Assembly: GCF_042767895.1 (NCBI RefSeq)
Contig: NC_091549.1
Coordinates: 40,797,704-40,810,203 of the forward strand
Source: Penaeus vannamei
Lineage: Eukaryota > Arthropoda > Malacostraca > Decapoda > Penaeidae
Length of the DNA stretch: 12,500 nt
Direction of reading: 5' to 3'
How positions within the stretch are numbered: position 1 is the first letter of the stretch; each line of letters begins with the position of its first letter. Below are positions 1 to 12,405 of this stretch, in pieces. The position numbers were made by a program, and so were the translations under genes. The notes beneath the pieces are model-generated. The model had not been told where the DNA came from, made no database searches, and saw only the letters and a program-made list of their open reading frames with translations.

Positions 1-1153
1 GGCACCAAATTCACGAAACGATTTGCGCTTTGTCCTCCGACGCGAATCCCGGAGAGAAACCGTTTCCTTGAAAAGCATTGCAATAATGAATGCCGTCAAG
101 GTAAGGAATAGAATAACTGAACACTAAGGCACAGTTCTGGAAGAGCATTGGAACCCGCATTTTTACTATCATTATTAACTGGAATTCCTGGGTTACATTT
201 TCAACATCCATCCACCATCATACACCAAATCTAAACAAATTATTCACACCAATCCAAACCTTACATTCTACATTTTAAATAGACTGAGACGACGATTGTG
301 ATTCGCGGCGAAAACTTTGTGCAGTCACATCTCCTGTTCATCCTGCCTGTCGTGTCGAAACCTCCGAGAATTCATTTTTCATTTTGATTCTTCTGTTGAG
401 GAGATGATGACCGTTTCCTTTCCTTCTGGCATTTTCTGCTCGAGATTCAGTCAAATGGATTTTTTTTTCTCTAAAGAATTTGAACTAACTGATAATCTAA
501 TTATTTCGACATTCACCGAGAATGTCTCTTCATTCGGTTATTCAAACCAAAAACAAAGAAAATATACAGCTATCAATCAGTTCTGGATACCAGCACTAAT
601 TAACGAGTGATATGAACATAGGAACATTCCCTGGCAGAGACACGTGACTGTTGATAAGGAAAAGTAACTGTAAAGATTGGGGGGGAGTGTTTGTAGGTGG
701 GGGGATTAGGGGCGAGGTCAACCTACTTGTTCTATCGTGTTCGCAAAGGTAACAAACACATTTGCAACATGATACGCTTAGAAAAATAAATATATCCTCA
801 GCAATGTTTGAACGCCTGCGCGCGAGCATCCCGGCCCCCTTTCCCATGTAAGTACTGTGTGTAATGGTCCCAGCAAGGGTACTGCAAAACGTAATCTTAA
901 TATCATGCGGAATAACTTACTATATCCTAGGAATAGGGTGTAATTATGCTGCTATTTTACGCTCAAAATAGGAACATTGCCTCAATCCGCATTTTACTAT
1001 AATTAAATATAATACTGTCCATCACACGGTCTTATAAATACACAAGAATATTTATCATTCCATAAAATGTCTCCTGTCACTGAATCACGCCCACGGCTGG
1101 AACCCACACCTCCCGCCATGGTCACGCAGCCGACGGTCTCGAGGCAGAGGCGC
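1..1153. other. Innexin 3' UTR and downstream flank; no gene recognised
   Basis: Positions 1153 down to about 1065 remain GC-rich and are probably 3' UTR. Below that the sequence is AT-rich and unstructured. I see no canonical AATAAA on the minus strand here. Weak variants are GATAAA (plus-strand TTTATC near 1050) and AGTAAA (plus-strand TTTACT near 993-998). A plus-strand open frame of 97 codons at 317-610 shows no recognisable domain or coding bias. There is a short G-rich stretch at 678-715. Confidence 0.5.
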
Positions 1154-1270
1154 TCACTTGCAGGGAACGCATCTGCACAGCTTGCCACAGCAGCCCTCGG
1201 GGTCCACCTTGTCTTCGGCCTTCGCGGAGTCCTCGTCCCTCCTGCAGGTGTCCTCGAGGGCGGCCGATTG
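1154..1270 (-). CDS. In-frame 38-codon extension after the innexin stop (candidate readthrough segment)
   Basis: Seen directly: after the TGA at 1273-1271 the same frame runs 38 sense codons to a second TGA at 1156-1154. The segment is acidic and then cysteine-rich, ending EGCCGKLCRCVPCK. Third codon positions are 33/38 G or C, against 22/38 and 20/38 for first and second positions. After the second TGA the pattern breaks down, with 15/22 at third positions and 18/22 at first. The base after the first stop is C, and UGA-C is known as a leaky stop context. Known background: stop readthrough with conserved extensions has been reported as frequent in insects and crustaceans. I infer a 426-codon extended form if one amino acid is inserted at the stop, plus the 388-residue short form. 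Alternatives are a nonsense polymorphism, a sequencing error, A-to-I editing of UGA to UGG, or alternative splicing. The cysteine cluster could be S-acylated, but this is speculation. Confidence 0.55.
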   Translation of the reverse strand, partial: QSAALEDTCRRDEDSAKAEDKVDPEGCCGKLCRCVPCK

Positions 1271-4810
<3,540 letters not shown>

Positions 4811-4829
4811 CCTGACGCGGGGATTCTAC
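4811..4829 (-). other. 5' UTR part of innexin exon 1, with upstream splice acceptor
   Basis: On the minus strand, a pyrimidine-rich run ending TTCAG (AG at 4831-4830) precedes 19 bases that lead into the start codon. The TAG at 4828-4826 is in frame with the ATG and rules out extending the protein upstream within this exon. This implies a separate upstream leader exon, which I could not locate. If the transcript instead begins close to here, the acceptor would be unused. Confidence 0.6.
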
Positions 4830-5083
4830 CTGAAGGAGGAACAGAAGGAGTTAGTATTGGGTTACTTCACTTTTTTTTCAACAATCTTTTATTTTTACCT
4901 TTTTATTTCATTTTATTTTTATTTTTGTATTGAGTTTCCTTTTATTCTTCTTCTTTCTTTGTTTGTTTACCTTTTACGTTCTTAATTACTTGTTTATTTT
5001 CTTTTCTTTGACGAGTGAGTAGGAGGTTGATTAAAAAGTATGTATTTCTTATTCCAAAAATGCGAAATGTAGGTTTCCTTTCC
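4830..5083. other. Upstream flank of innexin exon 1, T-rich, no gene seen
   Basis: After the exon acceptor the plus strand is T-rich (about 4868-4975) and then mixed. I see no convincing TATA box, initiator or further exon here. Confidence 0.5.
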
Positions 5084-5084
5084 A

Positions 5085-5162
5085 TCTGTTTGTCTGTCTG
5101 TCTGTCTGTTTGCCGGTGTGTGTGTGTGTGTGTGTGTGTATGTTTGTGTGTGTGTGTGTGTA

Positions 5163-5244
<82 letters not shown>

Positions 5245-5440
5245 CGTGTGCGTGTGTGTGTGTGTGTATGTGTATGTGTGTGTGCAGAGAGAGAGAGAGA
5301 GAGGAAGAGGGGGGGGGAAGAGAGATAGAGGGGGATGAAGAGACAAACAGACAGACTCAGTGAAAGGGAGAGAGAGAGAGAAAGAGAGAGAAAGAGAGAG
5401 CATGAGAAGAGAGAGAGAGAAACAAAAACACAGAAACAGA
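5085..5440. repeat. Compound (TCTG)n-(GT)n-(GA)n microsatellite
   Basis: Three adjoining simple repeats on the plus strand: TCTG/TTTG units (5085-5111), a GT tract (5116-5285, uninterrupted about 5167-5240) and a GA-rich tract (5286-5440). Cysteine-valine or threonine-histidine open frames here are repeat artefacts. Confidence 0.95.
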
Positions 5441-5940
5441 GACACAAAGACAAGTGCAAATGCACCACACGTACAATTCTCTTCTTGGCATTTTCTTAAA
5501 AGAGATTTGAGTCACCGTTTGTACTTATACACATATAATGAGATAAGATTAAGCAATTATATCAAATGCAGCAAAAATAGCAAAATACCTATTCATTCCC
5601 CTAACATCAACTTATATTCATATAACAAATATAAAAATAAAGATTACAATAATAGCAAGTGGCTTGACACGTACCCAGCGAACATAGACAAACAAACAAA
5701 CAAACTTTTCTAATCATCCACACACACAAAAAAAATAACGGTTTCATTAGAGTAAAAAAAAAAGTGTCGAAAATTCCGAAAGCAGATTTAAAAAAGAAAT
5801 AAAAGAGAGAAAAAAAAAACCTTGAGCGAAAGCAAAGACTTCGAAGAAAGGACGAAGCGACGTCAGAGGAGCAGTTCGGAAACAATGTGTCGTCATCTCC
5901 GTTCTTATCGCGACAAAGGACATTCTGGTTTCTTGTGGAT
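5441..5940. other. Non-repetitive AT-rich stretch, no gene recognised
   Basis: Mostly AT-rich unique sequence. A more GC-balanced island at about 5820-5945 contains the CRE-like core TGACGTC (minus strand, plus 'gacgtca' at about 5859) but no recognisable protein on either strand. Short runs (CAAA)n near 5690-5704 and poly-A near 5753-5764. Confidence 0.4.
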
Positions 5941-5944
5941 AGTG

Positions 5945-6215
5945 AAGAGGGACGAGGGACGAGGGAGGGGGGGGGGAGGGGAGAGCGGAGGGAGGGGAGT
6001 GTGAGGAAAGGGGGAGAGAGTGTGGAGGAAAGAAAAAGGAGGGAGGGAGGGAGGGAGGGAAGGTTTGGAGGGAGAAAAGGAGGGTAGGAGGGAAGGTTGA
6101 GGGACGAAGGGAGAGAAAGAAAGAGAGGGAGAGAGAGACAGAAACAGAGAGAGAAAAGAAAAAGAAGAAAAGGTGAGAGAGAAAAATGTGAAAAAGACAG
6201 AGATGAGAGAGCGTA
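5945..6215. repeat. Purine-rich GGGA/GGAG/GAGA tract
   Basis: Plus-strand purine-rich sequence with GGGAGGGA units (6039-6062) and GA runs. It is imperfect throughout. Confidence 0.85.
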
Positions 6216-6331
6216 ACAAGAACATAAACACAGTCTATTAAAGGTCATTGTCACATGTTTTGTCAAAGCTGAAGAAGACCTTAAGTGTGAGATGCTTGGT
6301 CATGACGCCTATGCACCTGTGTCCTGTTTTT

Positions 6332-6443
6332 GAGTCGTCTCTCTCTCTCCTTACCTCCCTCCCCTTTCTCTCACTCTCCCTCCCCCTCTCTCTCTCTCCT
6401 TCCCTCCCTCCTCCCTCCTCCCTTCCTCTCTCCTCCTCTCTCT

Positions 6444-6529
<86 letters not shown>

Positions 6530-6566
6530 TCTCTATCCCTCACTCTTTCTCTCTCTCCTTTTTGTT
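6332..6566. repeat. (CT)n microsatellite
   Basis: Pyrimidine-rich on the plus strand, with an uninterrupted CT core of 79 bases at 6445-6523. It is opposite in orientation to most of the GA tracts in the window. Confidence 0.95.
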
Positions 6567-6822
6567 CTCCATTCTATCAAGAAACTCGATAATCTGGATT
6601 CTCAATGATTATCTTCAACGTAAAGCTAATACCAAAGTGAAATAACAGAACACGTCCATTAATAGCAATAATAACACGGCAAGTCAAGGATAATAACACG
6701 ACCCTTAAACGTAAAATGGCATTGGTACTCTCATAAATTCGATGCATATCATTCTCCTTAAAAAAAAAAAATCAAGTGCGGACGTAAGATATGCTGTGGG
6801 CGGTAAGAGTAGCGTGTACCTG
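6567..6822. other. Unique AT-rich spacer
   Basis: No gene or RNA recognised. A run of 12 A lies near 6760. Confidence 0.4.
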
Positions 6823-7138
6823 AAGTGTGTGTATGTATATGTGTGTGTTAGTGTGTGTGTTGTGTGTGTACGTGTGTGTGTGCGTCTGTATGTGTGTGTG
6901 TACGTGTGAGTGTGTGTGTGTGTGCGTCTGTATGTGTGTGTGTACGTGTGTGTGTGTGTGTGTTTGTATTTGTGTTAGTGTGTGTGTGTCTGTATGTGTG
7001 TGAGTGTGTGTGTGTGTGCGTCTGTATGTGTGTGTGTACGTGTGTGTGTGTGTGTTTGTATTTGTGTTAGTGTGTGTGTGTGTGTGTGTCTGTATGTGTG
7101 TACGTGTGTGTGTGCGCGTGTCTGTGTGTGCGTGCGCA
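6823..7138. repeat. (GT)n tract with higher-order repeat
   Basis: GT-rich throughout, but the interruptions recur in order. 'gcgtctgtatgtgtgtgtgt' begins at 6882, 6924 and 7019, and 'tgtttgtatttgtgttag' begins at 6961 and 7053. This shows duplication of a block of about 92-95 bp within the microsatellite. Confidence 0.85.
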
Positions 7139-7320
7139 GTGACCAGCAAAATTTCGACAGCACTGATGCGGAAATAGTTGAACAGTGAGTGGTTCACCTG
7201 TTCGACTACTGCGGCTTGTGAGTTGTGTGGTGATTGGATGAGGTTCTCTGGGGCTCCTTTTTTCACCAGATAACATGGAGAAGGCTTGCACTGTTGTTTG
7301 GGAGACGTGTGGAGCAGATA
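7139..7320. other. Unique island between repeats, function unknown
   Basis: About 180 bp of balanced, non-repetitive sequence. On the minus strand it contains CCAAT (within CATCCAATCACC) and a donor-like GAACAG|GTGAAC, features that could fit an untranslated 5' exon of a minus-strand gene. A minus-strand open frame starting MKKGAPENLIQSPHNS runs into the GT repeat and resembles nothing I know. Confidence 0.2.
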
Positions 7321-7552
7321 GAGGAAGGGTGAGAGAGGGAGTGAAGGTGAGAGAGGAAGAAAGGAGAGAGAGAGAGAGAGGAGGGAGAGAATGTGTGTGT
7401 GTGAGAGAGAGAGAGACAGACAGACAGAGAAAGAGAGAGAGAGAAGGAAGGGAGGGGAGAGAAGGAGAGAGAGAGAGAGAGGAGGGAGAAAATGTGTGTG
7501 TGTGTGTGATAGGGAGACAGAGACAGAGAAAGAGAGAGAGAAAGAGAAGTCA
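7320..7552. repeat. (GA)n-rich tract with internal duplication
   Basis: GA-rich on the plus strand. The segment 'gagggagaatgtgtgtgtgt'-like occurs twice (about 7380-7402 and 7482-7508), each followed by GACAGA repeats, which suggests a block duplication of about 100 bp. Confidence 0.85.
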
Positions 7553-7723
7553 TCAGTGTAAAGGAATTAATGAAGAGACAGATATAAACCAGAACATATC
7601 GATACAATAGTCATCCAGAAGCCCGTAATCTGTGCGAGACTTTAACACGGGAACCGAACGGATCCAAAAGAAGCGAGGCCTCGAAGTCGGGTTCGCAACA
7701 TTTCGTCTGGTCTGTGAGACTTC
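7553..7723. other. Unique island between two GA tracts
   Basis: Non-repetitive, fairly GC-balanced (7610-7722), with the palindrome CGAGGCCTCG near 7675. A plus-strand open frame from 7632 (MRDFNTGTERIQKKRG) runs into the next GA repeat. I cannot assign it, and it is probably not coding. Confidence 0.25.
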
Positions 7724-7862
7724 CAAGAGAGAGAGAGAGGGGGGGGGGAGAGAGAGGGGGGGGGGAGAGAGAGAGAGAGAAAGAGAGGGGGGAAGGGAGA
7801 GAGATAGGGGGGTGGGGCGGAAGAGAGAGAGGGGAGGAGGGAGAGAGAGAGAGAGAGAGAGA
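7724..7862. repeat. (GA)n with poly(G) runs
   Basis: Plus-strand purine tract mixing GAGA with G runs of up to ten (about 7739-7766). Confidence 0.9.
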
Positions 7863-8052
7863 TTACTGGTCGTTACTCACAGACTGACTAGAACCTAAAC
7901 CTCTTTCTTCAACAGCGCAGAAGACTCTCCTTAAGTTAACTTCTCAGAAAACTCACTTGATATAATTTGCCAAAAACAGGCTCTGTGGTTCAGCCCTGCT
8001 TTAGTTAGCAGACCGCATCACTGCCGCACTCATAAGCTCTATCGTGCTTGTT
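7863..8052. other. Unique sequence, no gene recognised
   Basis: Mixed composition. A short imperfect hairpin on the plus strand (CTGCT, six-base loop, AGCAG near 7998-8013) is present, but no full tRNA cloverleaf can be built around it. Confidence 0.3.
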
Positions 8053-8068
8053 ATCAGCCGGAGTTAAC

Positions 8069-8142
8069 ACTTCCTGTTTTTTTTCTTCCTTTTTCTTTTT
8101 TCTTCGTCCTTTTTTTTTTCTTTTTTTTACAGCGAGTTTATT
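8069..8142 (-). other. Possible polyadenylated 3' end (AATAAA followed by A-rich run)
   Basis: On the minus strand AATAAA (8142-8137) is followed eight bases later by a run of A interrupted by G and C (8128 down to about 8069). This fits an old retrocopy tail, or by chance a pyrimidine-rich tract on the plus strand ending TTTTACAG. The body upstream of it (toward 8300) is not recognisable. Confidence 0.3.
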
Positions 8143-8441
8143 CATTATTCAAGCATGCATAACTGAGATAAGTGATGGGTGCGTCAGTGTGTAAGAGAAA
8201 TCATCCCAAAATGTATCATTACTTTATCATCCAAACTGAATATAGACAAAGACTCAATAGCTTAAAACAATGATCGAAAAGAAACTAAAAAAAAAAAATA
8301 ATGATAATAATAATATCCAAACCAACGGGATTAAAAATAACTGAAAATGAAAACGGATAATCTTCTGTTATTCTATGTCGTTGTCTGAGTGCCAAACAGT
8401 GCCAAATGTTTCTTTCAGGTCTAAGTTAGTGTTTCATTTGG
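8143..8441. other. AT-rich unique sequence, no gene recognised
   Basis: Includes a run of 12 A followed by AAT repeats (8288-8314) and a direct repeat of 'gtgccaaa' (8391 and 8400 region). No coding or RNA signal seen. Confidence 0.4.
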
Positions 8442-9172
<731 letters not shown>

Positions 9173-9377
9173 CAATAGAAACCAGAAAAAAAAAACGAAA
9201 TAAAGAGAGAAACGCGGAAAAAAAGAGAGAGATCTAAAAAGGAAGTCTTATGTCACCTCATTAACATATTTGCTCATTATCACCGAAATTACACAACTAC
9301 ACGATGCAAATGGAGGAAGATGCGCACGATCGTCTAGACACGTAGGAATGAAGAAAAAATGAATAATAATTATACGA
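9173..9377. other. Unique A-rich sequence, no gene recognised
   Basis: A-rich with a short balanced segment (9260-9345). No coding or RNA signal seen. Confidence 0.4.
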
Positions 9378-9601
9378 GAAGAAAAAATAAATAAATTAAA
9401 TAATAATACGAGAGAAATATAGGAAAAGATAATATTATCGTGAATGCTATAGAATGAAAAAAAATCAAGAATTGGATATGAAAAGGAATGAAGAAAAAAT
9501 AAATTAATTAAATAATAATACGAGATAAATATAGGAAAAGATAATACTATCGTGAATGCTATAGAATGAAAAAACATAAGAATTGGTTAGGAAAAGGGAA
9601 A
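9378..9601. repeat. 112-bp tandem duplication (two copies)
   Basis: 'gaagaaaaaataaat' begins at 9378 and 9490, and 'taataatacgaga' at 9401 and 9513, so the period is 112. Copies match to the end of 'agaattgg', with a few substitutions and small indels. The sequence at 9347-9377 may be a partial third copy. Confidence 0.9.
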
Positions 9602-9685
9602 GGAAGACGACAGTAAAATAAATGAATAAATGAAAAGGAAAAAATAATACCCTAAAAGTACATGGCACATCGTAAACCTGTATAG

Positions 9686-9738
9686 TGATGATAATAATAC
9701 ATAATGATAATGATAATAATAATAACAATAATGACAAC

Positions 9739-9785
<47 letters not shown>

Positions 9786-9912
9786 TGATAATAATGATAA
9801 TGATAATAACAACAAAATATAATAATGATGATAATAATAATAGTACTTATAGTAGTAGTAATAATGATAATGATAATGATGATAATAACAATGATAATAA
9901 TGATAATAAAGA
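9686..9912. repeat. (AAT)n/(GATAAT)n trinucleotide-type repeat
   Basis: Uninterrupted AAT tract at about 9740-9782, flanked by GATAAT and ACAAT variants. Tyr-, Ile- or Asn-rich open frames across it are artefacts. Confidence 0.95.
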
Positions 9913-9939
9913 AAAAAGATATAGAAAAAAAAAATCCCC

Positions 9940-10186
9940 CCGACATACAACAGAAAACGACGCACAACCGCAGGTGCGTGGCGTCACGCCCGAACAAGCA
10001 CAGCAACAACAACCCGGCGCCTGCACAACAGCGCCAGCGGAGGAAGTCGAAATTTGAAAGCATCCGCAGGACAGAGGTTATAACACTATCAGTAGAACAT
10101 CCTGTTAGGCTTCTAGACACACCTCTCAGCGACCACAACAGACACGTGACGAAGCGGTCGGAAACGCGGCGATAACGACGATAAAT
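9940..10186. other. GC-richer unique island, function unknown
   Basis: About 230 bp of balanced, CpG-containing sequence between the AAT repeat and the satellite. It has an imperfect palindrome around GGCGTCACGCC (9979-9989) and an E-box CACGTG (10143-10148). A minus-strand open frame from 10138 (MWSLRGVSRSL) shows no known domain. A regulatory region or an untranslated exon of the upstream innexin transcript are possible, but nothing proves either. Confidence 0.25.
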
Positions 10187-10987
10187 GCAGTGACGACAAC
10201 AACTGCGATGCTGTGATTACTATGGCAACAACTAAAACTTTGATCATTGTACTGTAGCAATAACAACAACTGCGATGTTGTGATTACTATGGCAACAACT
10301 AAAATTTGATCATTGTACTGTAGCAGTAACAACAACTGCGATGTTGTGATTACTATGGCAACAACTAAAACTTTGATCACTGTACTGTAGCAATAACAAC
10401 AACAGCGATGTTGTGATTACTATGGCAACAACTAAAATTTGATCATTGTACTGTAGCAGTAACAACAACTGCGATGTTGTGATTACTATGGCAACAACTA
10501 AAACTTTGATCATTGTACTGTAGCAATAACAACAACTGCGATGTTGTGATTACTATGGCAACAACTAAAACTTTGATCATTGTACTGTAGCAGTTACAAC
10601 AACAGCGATGTTGTGATTACTATGGCAACAACTAAAATTTGATCATTGTACTGTAGCAGTAACAACAACTGCGATGTTGTGATTACTATGGCAACAACTA
10701 AAACTTTGATCATTGTACTGTAGCAGTAACAACAACAGCGATGTTGTGATTACTATGGCAACAACTAAAATTTGATCATTGTACTGTAGCAGTAACAACA
10801 ACTGCGATGCTGTGATTACTATGGCAACAACTAAAACTTTGATCACTGTACTGTAGCAATAACAACAACTGCGATGTTGTGATTACTATTTCAACAACTA
10901 AAACTTTGATCATTGTACTGTAGCAGTAACAACAACAGCGATGTTGTGATTACTATGGCAACAACTAAAACTTTGATCATTGTTCTA
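10187..10987. repeat. 66/67-bp satellite-like tandem array, 12 units
   Basis: The anchor 'gcgatg' occurs at 10205, 10272, 10338, 10405, 10471, 10538, 10605, 10671, 10738, 10804, 10871 and 10938. Spacings are 67, 66, 67, 66, 67, 67, 66, 67, 66, 67, 67. The 66-base units lack one C in 'ctaaaactttgatc'. Other diagnostic variants (act/aca before gcgatg, caataac/cagtaac, gatcatt/gatcact, gatgctg) are shared between non-adjacent units, as expected from unequal exchange or gene conversion. Hydrophobic minus-strand open frames shift phase from unit to unit, so it is not coding. Confidence 0.97.
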
Positions 10988-11165
10988 TAGTAATTACTGC
11001 AACTGCAATAACTATGATTACTTTAGCAACAAACTACAACTCTGATAACTGTGATTAATATAACAATGATTATGACTATAAAAACAACAACTGCAACTAC
11101 ATAACAGTGACTACAATAGCAAAAACTACAACTATAATAACTATGACTGTAAAAGTAACGAATAC
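10988..11165. repeat. Decayed satellite units flanking the array
   Basis: Sequence such as 'gtgactacaatagcaaaaac' and 'actatgactgtaaaagtaac' aligns in order with the array unit 'gtgattactatggcaacaac' and 'attgtactgtagcagtaac'. I see two to three strongly diverged units. Decay at an array edge is what unequal exchange predicts. Confidence 0.75.
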
Positions 11166-11599
11166 AGTAAAAACAGCAGCATTGTAAAATCTGTTAGAAT
11201 GCATGCAACGTTATAAAACCCATCACTTAACAGCTATAACTGTAATATTATTTATAGTAGCATCGACTTAATTAATGATATAATAAGTGTAACACAAAGT
11301 TAAATCAGCTGCATTTAATAGGTACTCTCCTACAGCAAGATTAAGGAAGATAATTTACAATATCTGCGTGATAAAACAAACAGAACACAAATGAACACTT
11401 GTTTATCATCAGCATTCATCAACACCTGCAATTATGATTCATATCTCTCATCATATATCAACATCTGTCATTGTATATTCGTATCTTATCGTTCCATCTA
11501 CATTCCTTACCTATAATTATCAGTTTTTTTACTGTCTCTCATTCTCATCCTATTCAATTTCTTCATCACTACCTCCATACTTCTCCTTTTGTTATCCAT
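11166..11599. other. AT-rich unique sequence, no gene recognised
   Basis: No coding, RNA or repeat signal that I can support. A 'catca' motif recurs loosely around 11406-11475. Confidence 0.4.
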
Positions 11600-11622
11600 A
11601 TTTTTTCAGTTCCTTTCTTTCT

Positions 11623-11703
<81 letters not shown>

Positions 11704-11790
11704 CTTTTCTTTTCAATTTTTCTCTCCTCTCACCCCCTATCCTTTCCTTTCCCTCTCCACCTCTCTTCCTGTTTATTCTTCCCTCACTCT
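11600..11790. repeat. (CT)n microsatellite
   Basis: Pyrimidine-rich on the plus strand, with an uninterrupted CT core of about 75 bases (11627-11701). Confidence 0.95.
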
Positions 11791-12027
11791 CTTTATCTCT
11801 TTCGCGTTTGTTTTGCTGCCGTTGTCGTGTTAATGAGGTGACGAGAGCAGTACCTCCCTTTCCGCTGGTTACTCTTCTCATTTCCGTTGACGCGGGGAAG
11901 AGAGAAAAAGAGAGAGAGAGGATTTAAAGATTTTTAAAGATTGAGTCTTAATTCCATTTGTTACAATGGATGTTCTTTGCTGTAGCATACTGTCTGTTTT
12001 ATTCTGCTCCTAAATATCTCCCTGTGT

Positions 12028-12128
12028 GCAAGGAATGGCCGGGGTTGCCATCCACTGGAAGCGCGCGAGATTGAACGTAGGTCAGCACGATTGCAAGATT
12101 AGCACGCTAACCGCTGCATCACACAGCA
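12028..12128 (-). mobile_element. tRNA-derived SINE-like relic
   Basis: On the minus strand the head has a tRNA-like A box, TGATGCAGCGGTTAGCG (12121-12105), and about 30 bases on a B-box-like CGTTCAATCTC (around 12077-12067). The A box closely fits the TGGCGCAGCGGTTAGCG pattern of tRNA genes, while the B box and the T stem are degraded. The sequence after it (TTCCAGTGGATGGC, then CCTTGCAC and GAATAAAAC down to about 11990) could be the SINE body. Not a functional tRNA: the acceptor stem does not pair. The family is not identified. Confidence 0.6.
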
Positions 12129-12225
12129 GAGGAAAGGGAGTGGTAGGGAGAGGAAAGAGGAGGGAGGGGGGTATGGGGAGAGGGGAGAGGGATTGAGAGG
12201 AAAGGGTAAGGGGGGATGATTGTAA
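12129..12225. repeat. Purine-rich GGGAGAGG tract
   Basis: Imperfect plus-strand purine tract next to the SINE head. Confidence 0.7.
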
Positions 12226-12255
12226 GAATGGTAACAAAATGCTCAATCAAAGAAC

Positions 12256-12291
12256 TTTCTCTCTCTTTCTCTCTTTCTCTCTCTATCTATC

Positions 12292-12322
<31 letters not shown>

Positions 12323-12405
12323 CTATCTGTCTATCTATCTATCTCTATCTATATCTATATCTTTCTCTATCTATCTGTCTATCTATCTTTCTATTTCTCT
12401 CTCTT
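12256..12405. repeat. (TCTA)n tetranucleotide microsatellite in CT-rich context
   Basis: ATCT/TCTA units from about 12281 to 12390, broken by TTTA, TCTG and CTCT variants, within a CT-rich stretch. Confidence 0.95.

Noticed and set aside
317..610. Plus-strand 97-codon open frame
   Set aside because: No recognisable motif, no codon bias like that of the innexin, no splice context. Expected by chance.
150..1006. Similarity between 'ccgcatttttactatcatta' near 155 and 'ccgcattttactataatta' near 988
   Set aside because: About 15-20 AT-rich bases of similarity, isolated, with no further matching flanks; could be chance.
5015..5468. Cys-Val-rich and Thr-His-rich open frames
   Set aside because: Translations of (GT)n/(AC)n microsatellites, as also at 6772-7291 and 2142-2339.
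7980..8060. Possible tRNA or second SINE on the minus strand (GATGCGGTCTGCTAAC)
   Set aside because: Only a loose A-box resemblance and a five-base stem with a six-base loop. No B box of acceptable quality and no acceptor stem.
8101..8132. Plus-strand splice acceptor (pyrimidine run ending TTTTACAG)
   Set aside because: No coding frame or recognisable exon follows; the same bases are better read as an interrupted A tail on the other strand or as simple low complexity.
10126..10846. Hydrophobic minus-strand open frames across the satellite
   Set aside because: Units of 66 and 67 bases shift the frame repeatedly, so the similar peptides arise in different places by repeat structure only.
10187..10987. 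CRISPR-like array
   Set aside because: The whole 66/67-bp unit is conserved, with no alternation of constant repeats and unique spacers, and the context is a eukaryotic genome.
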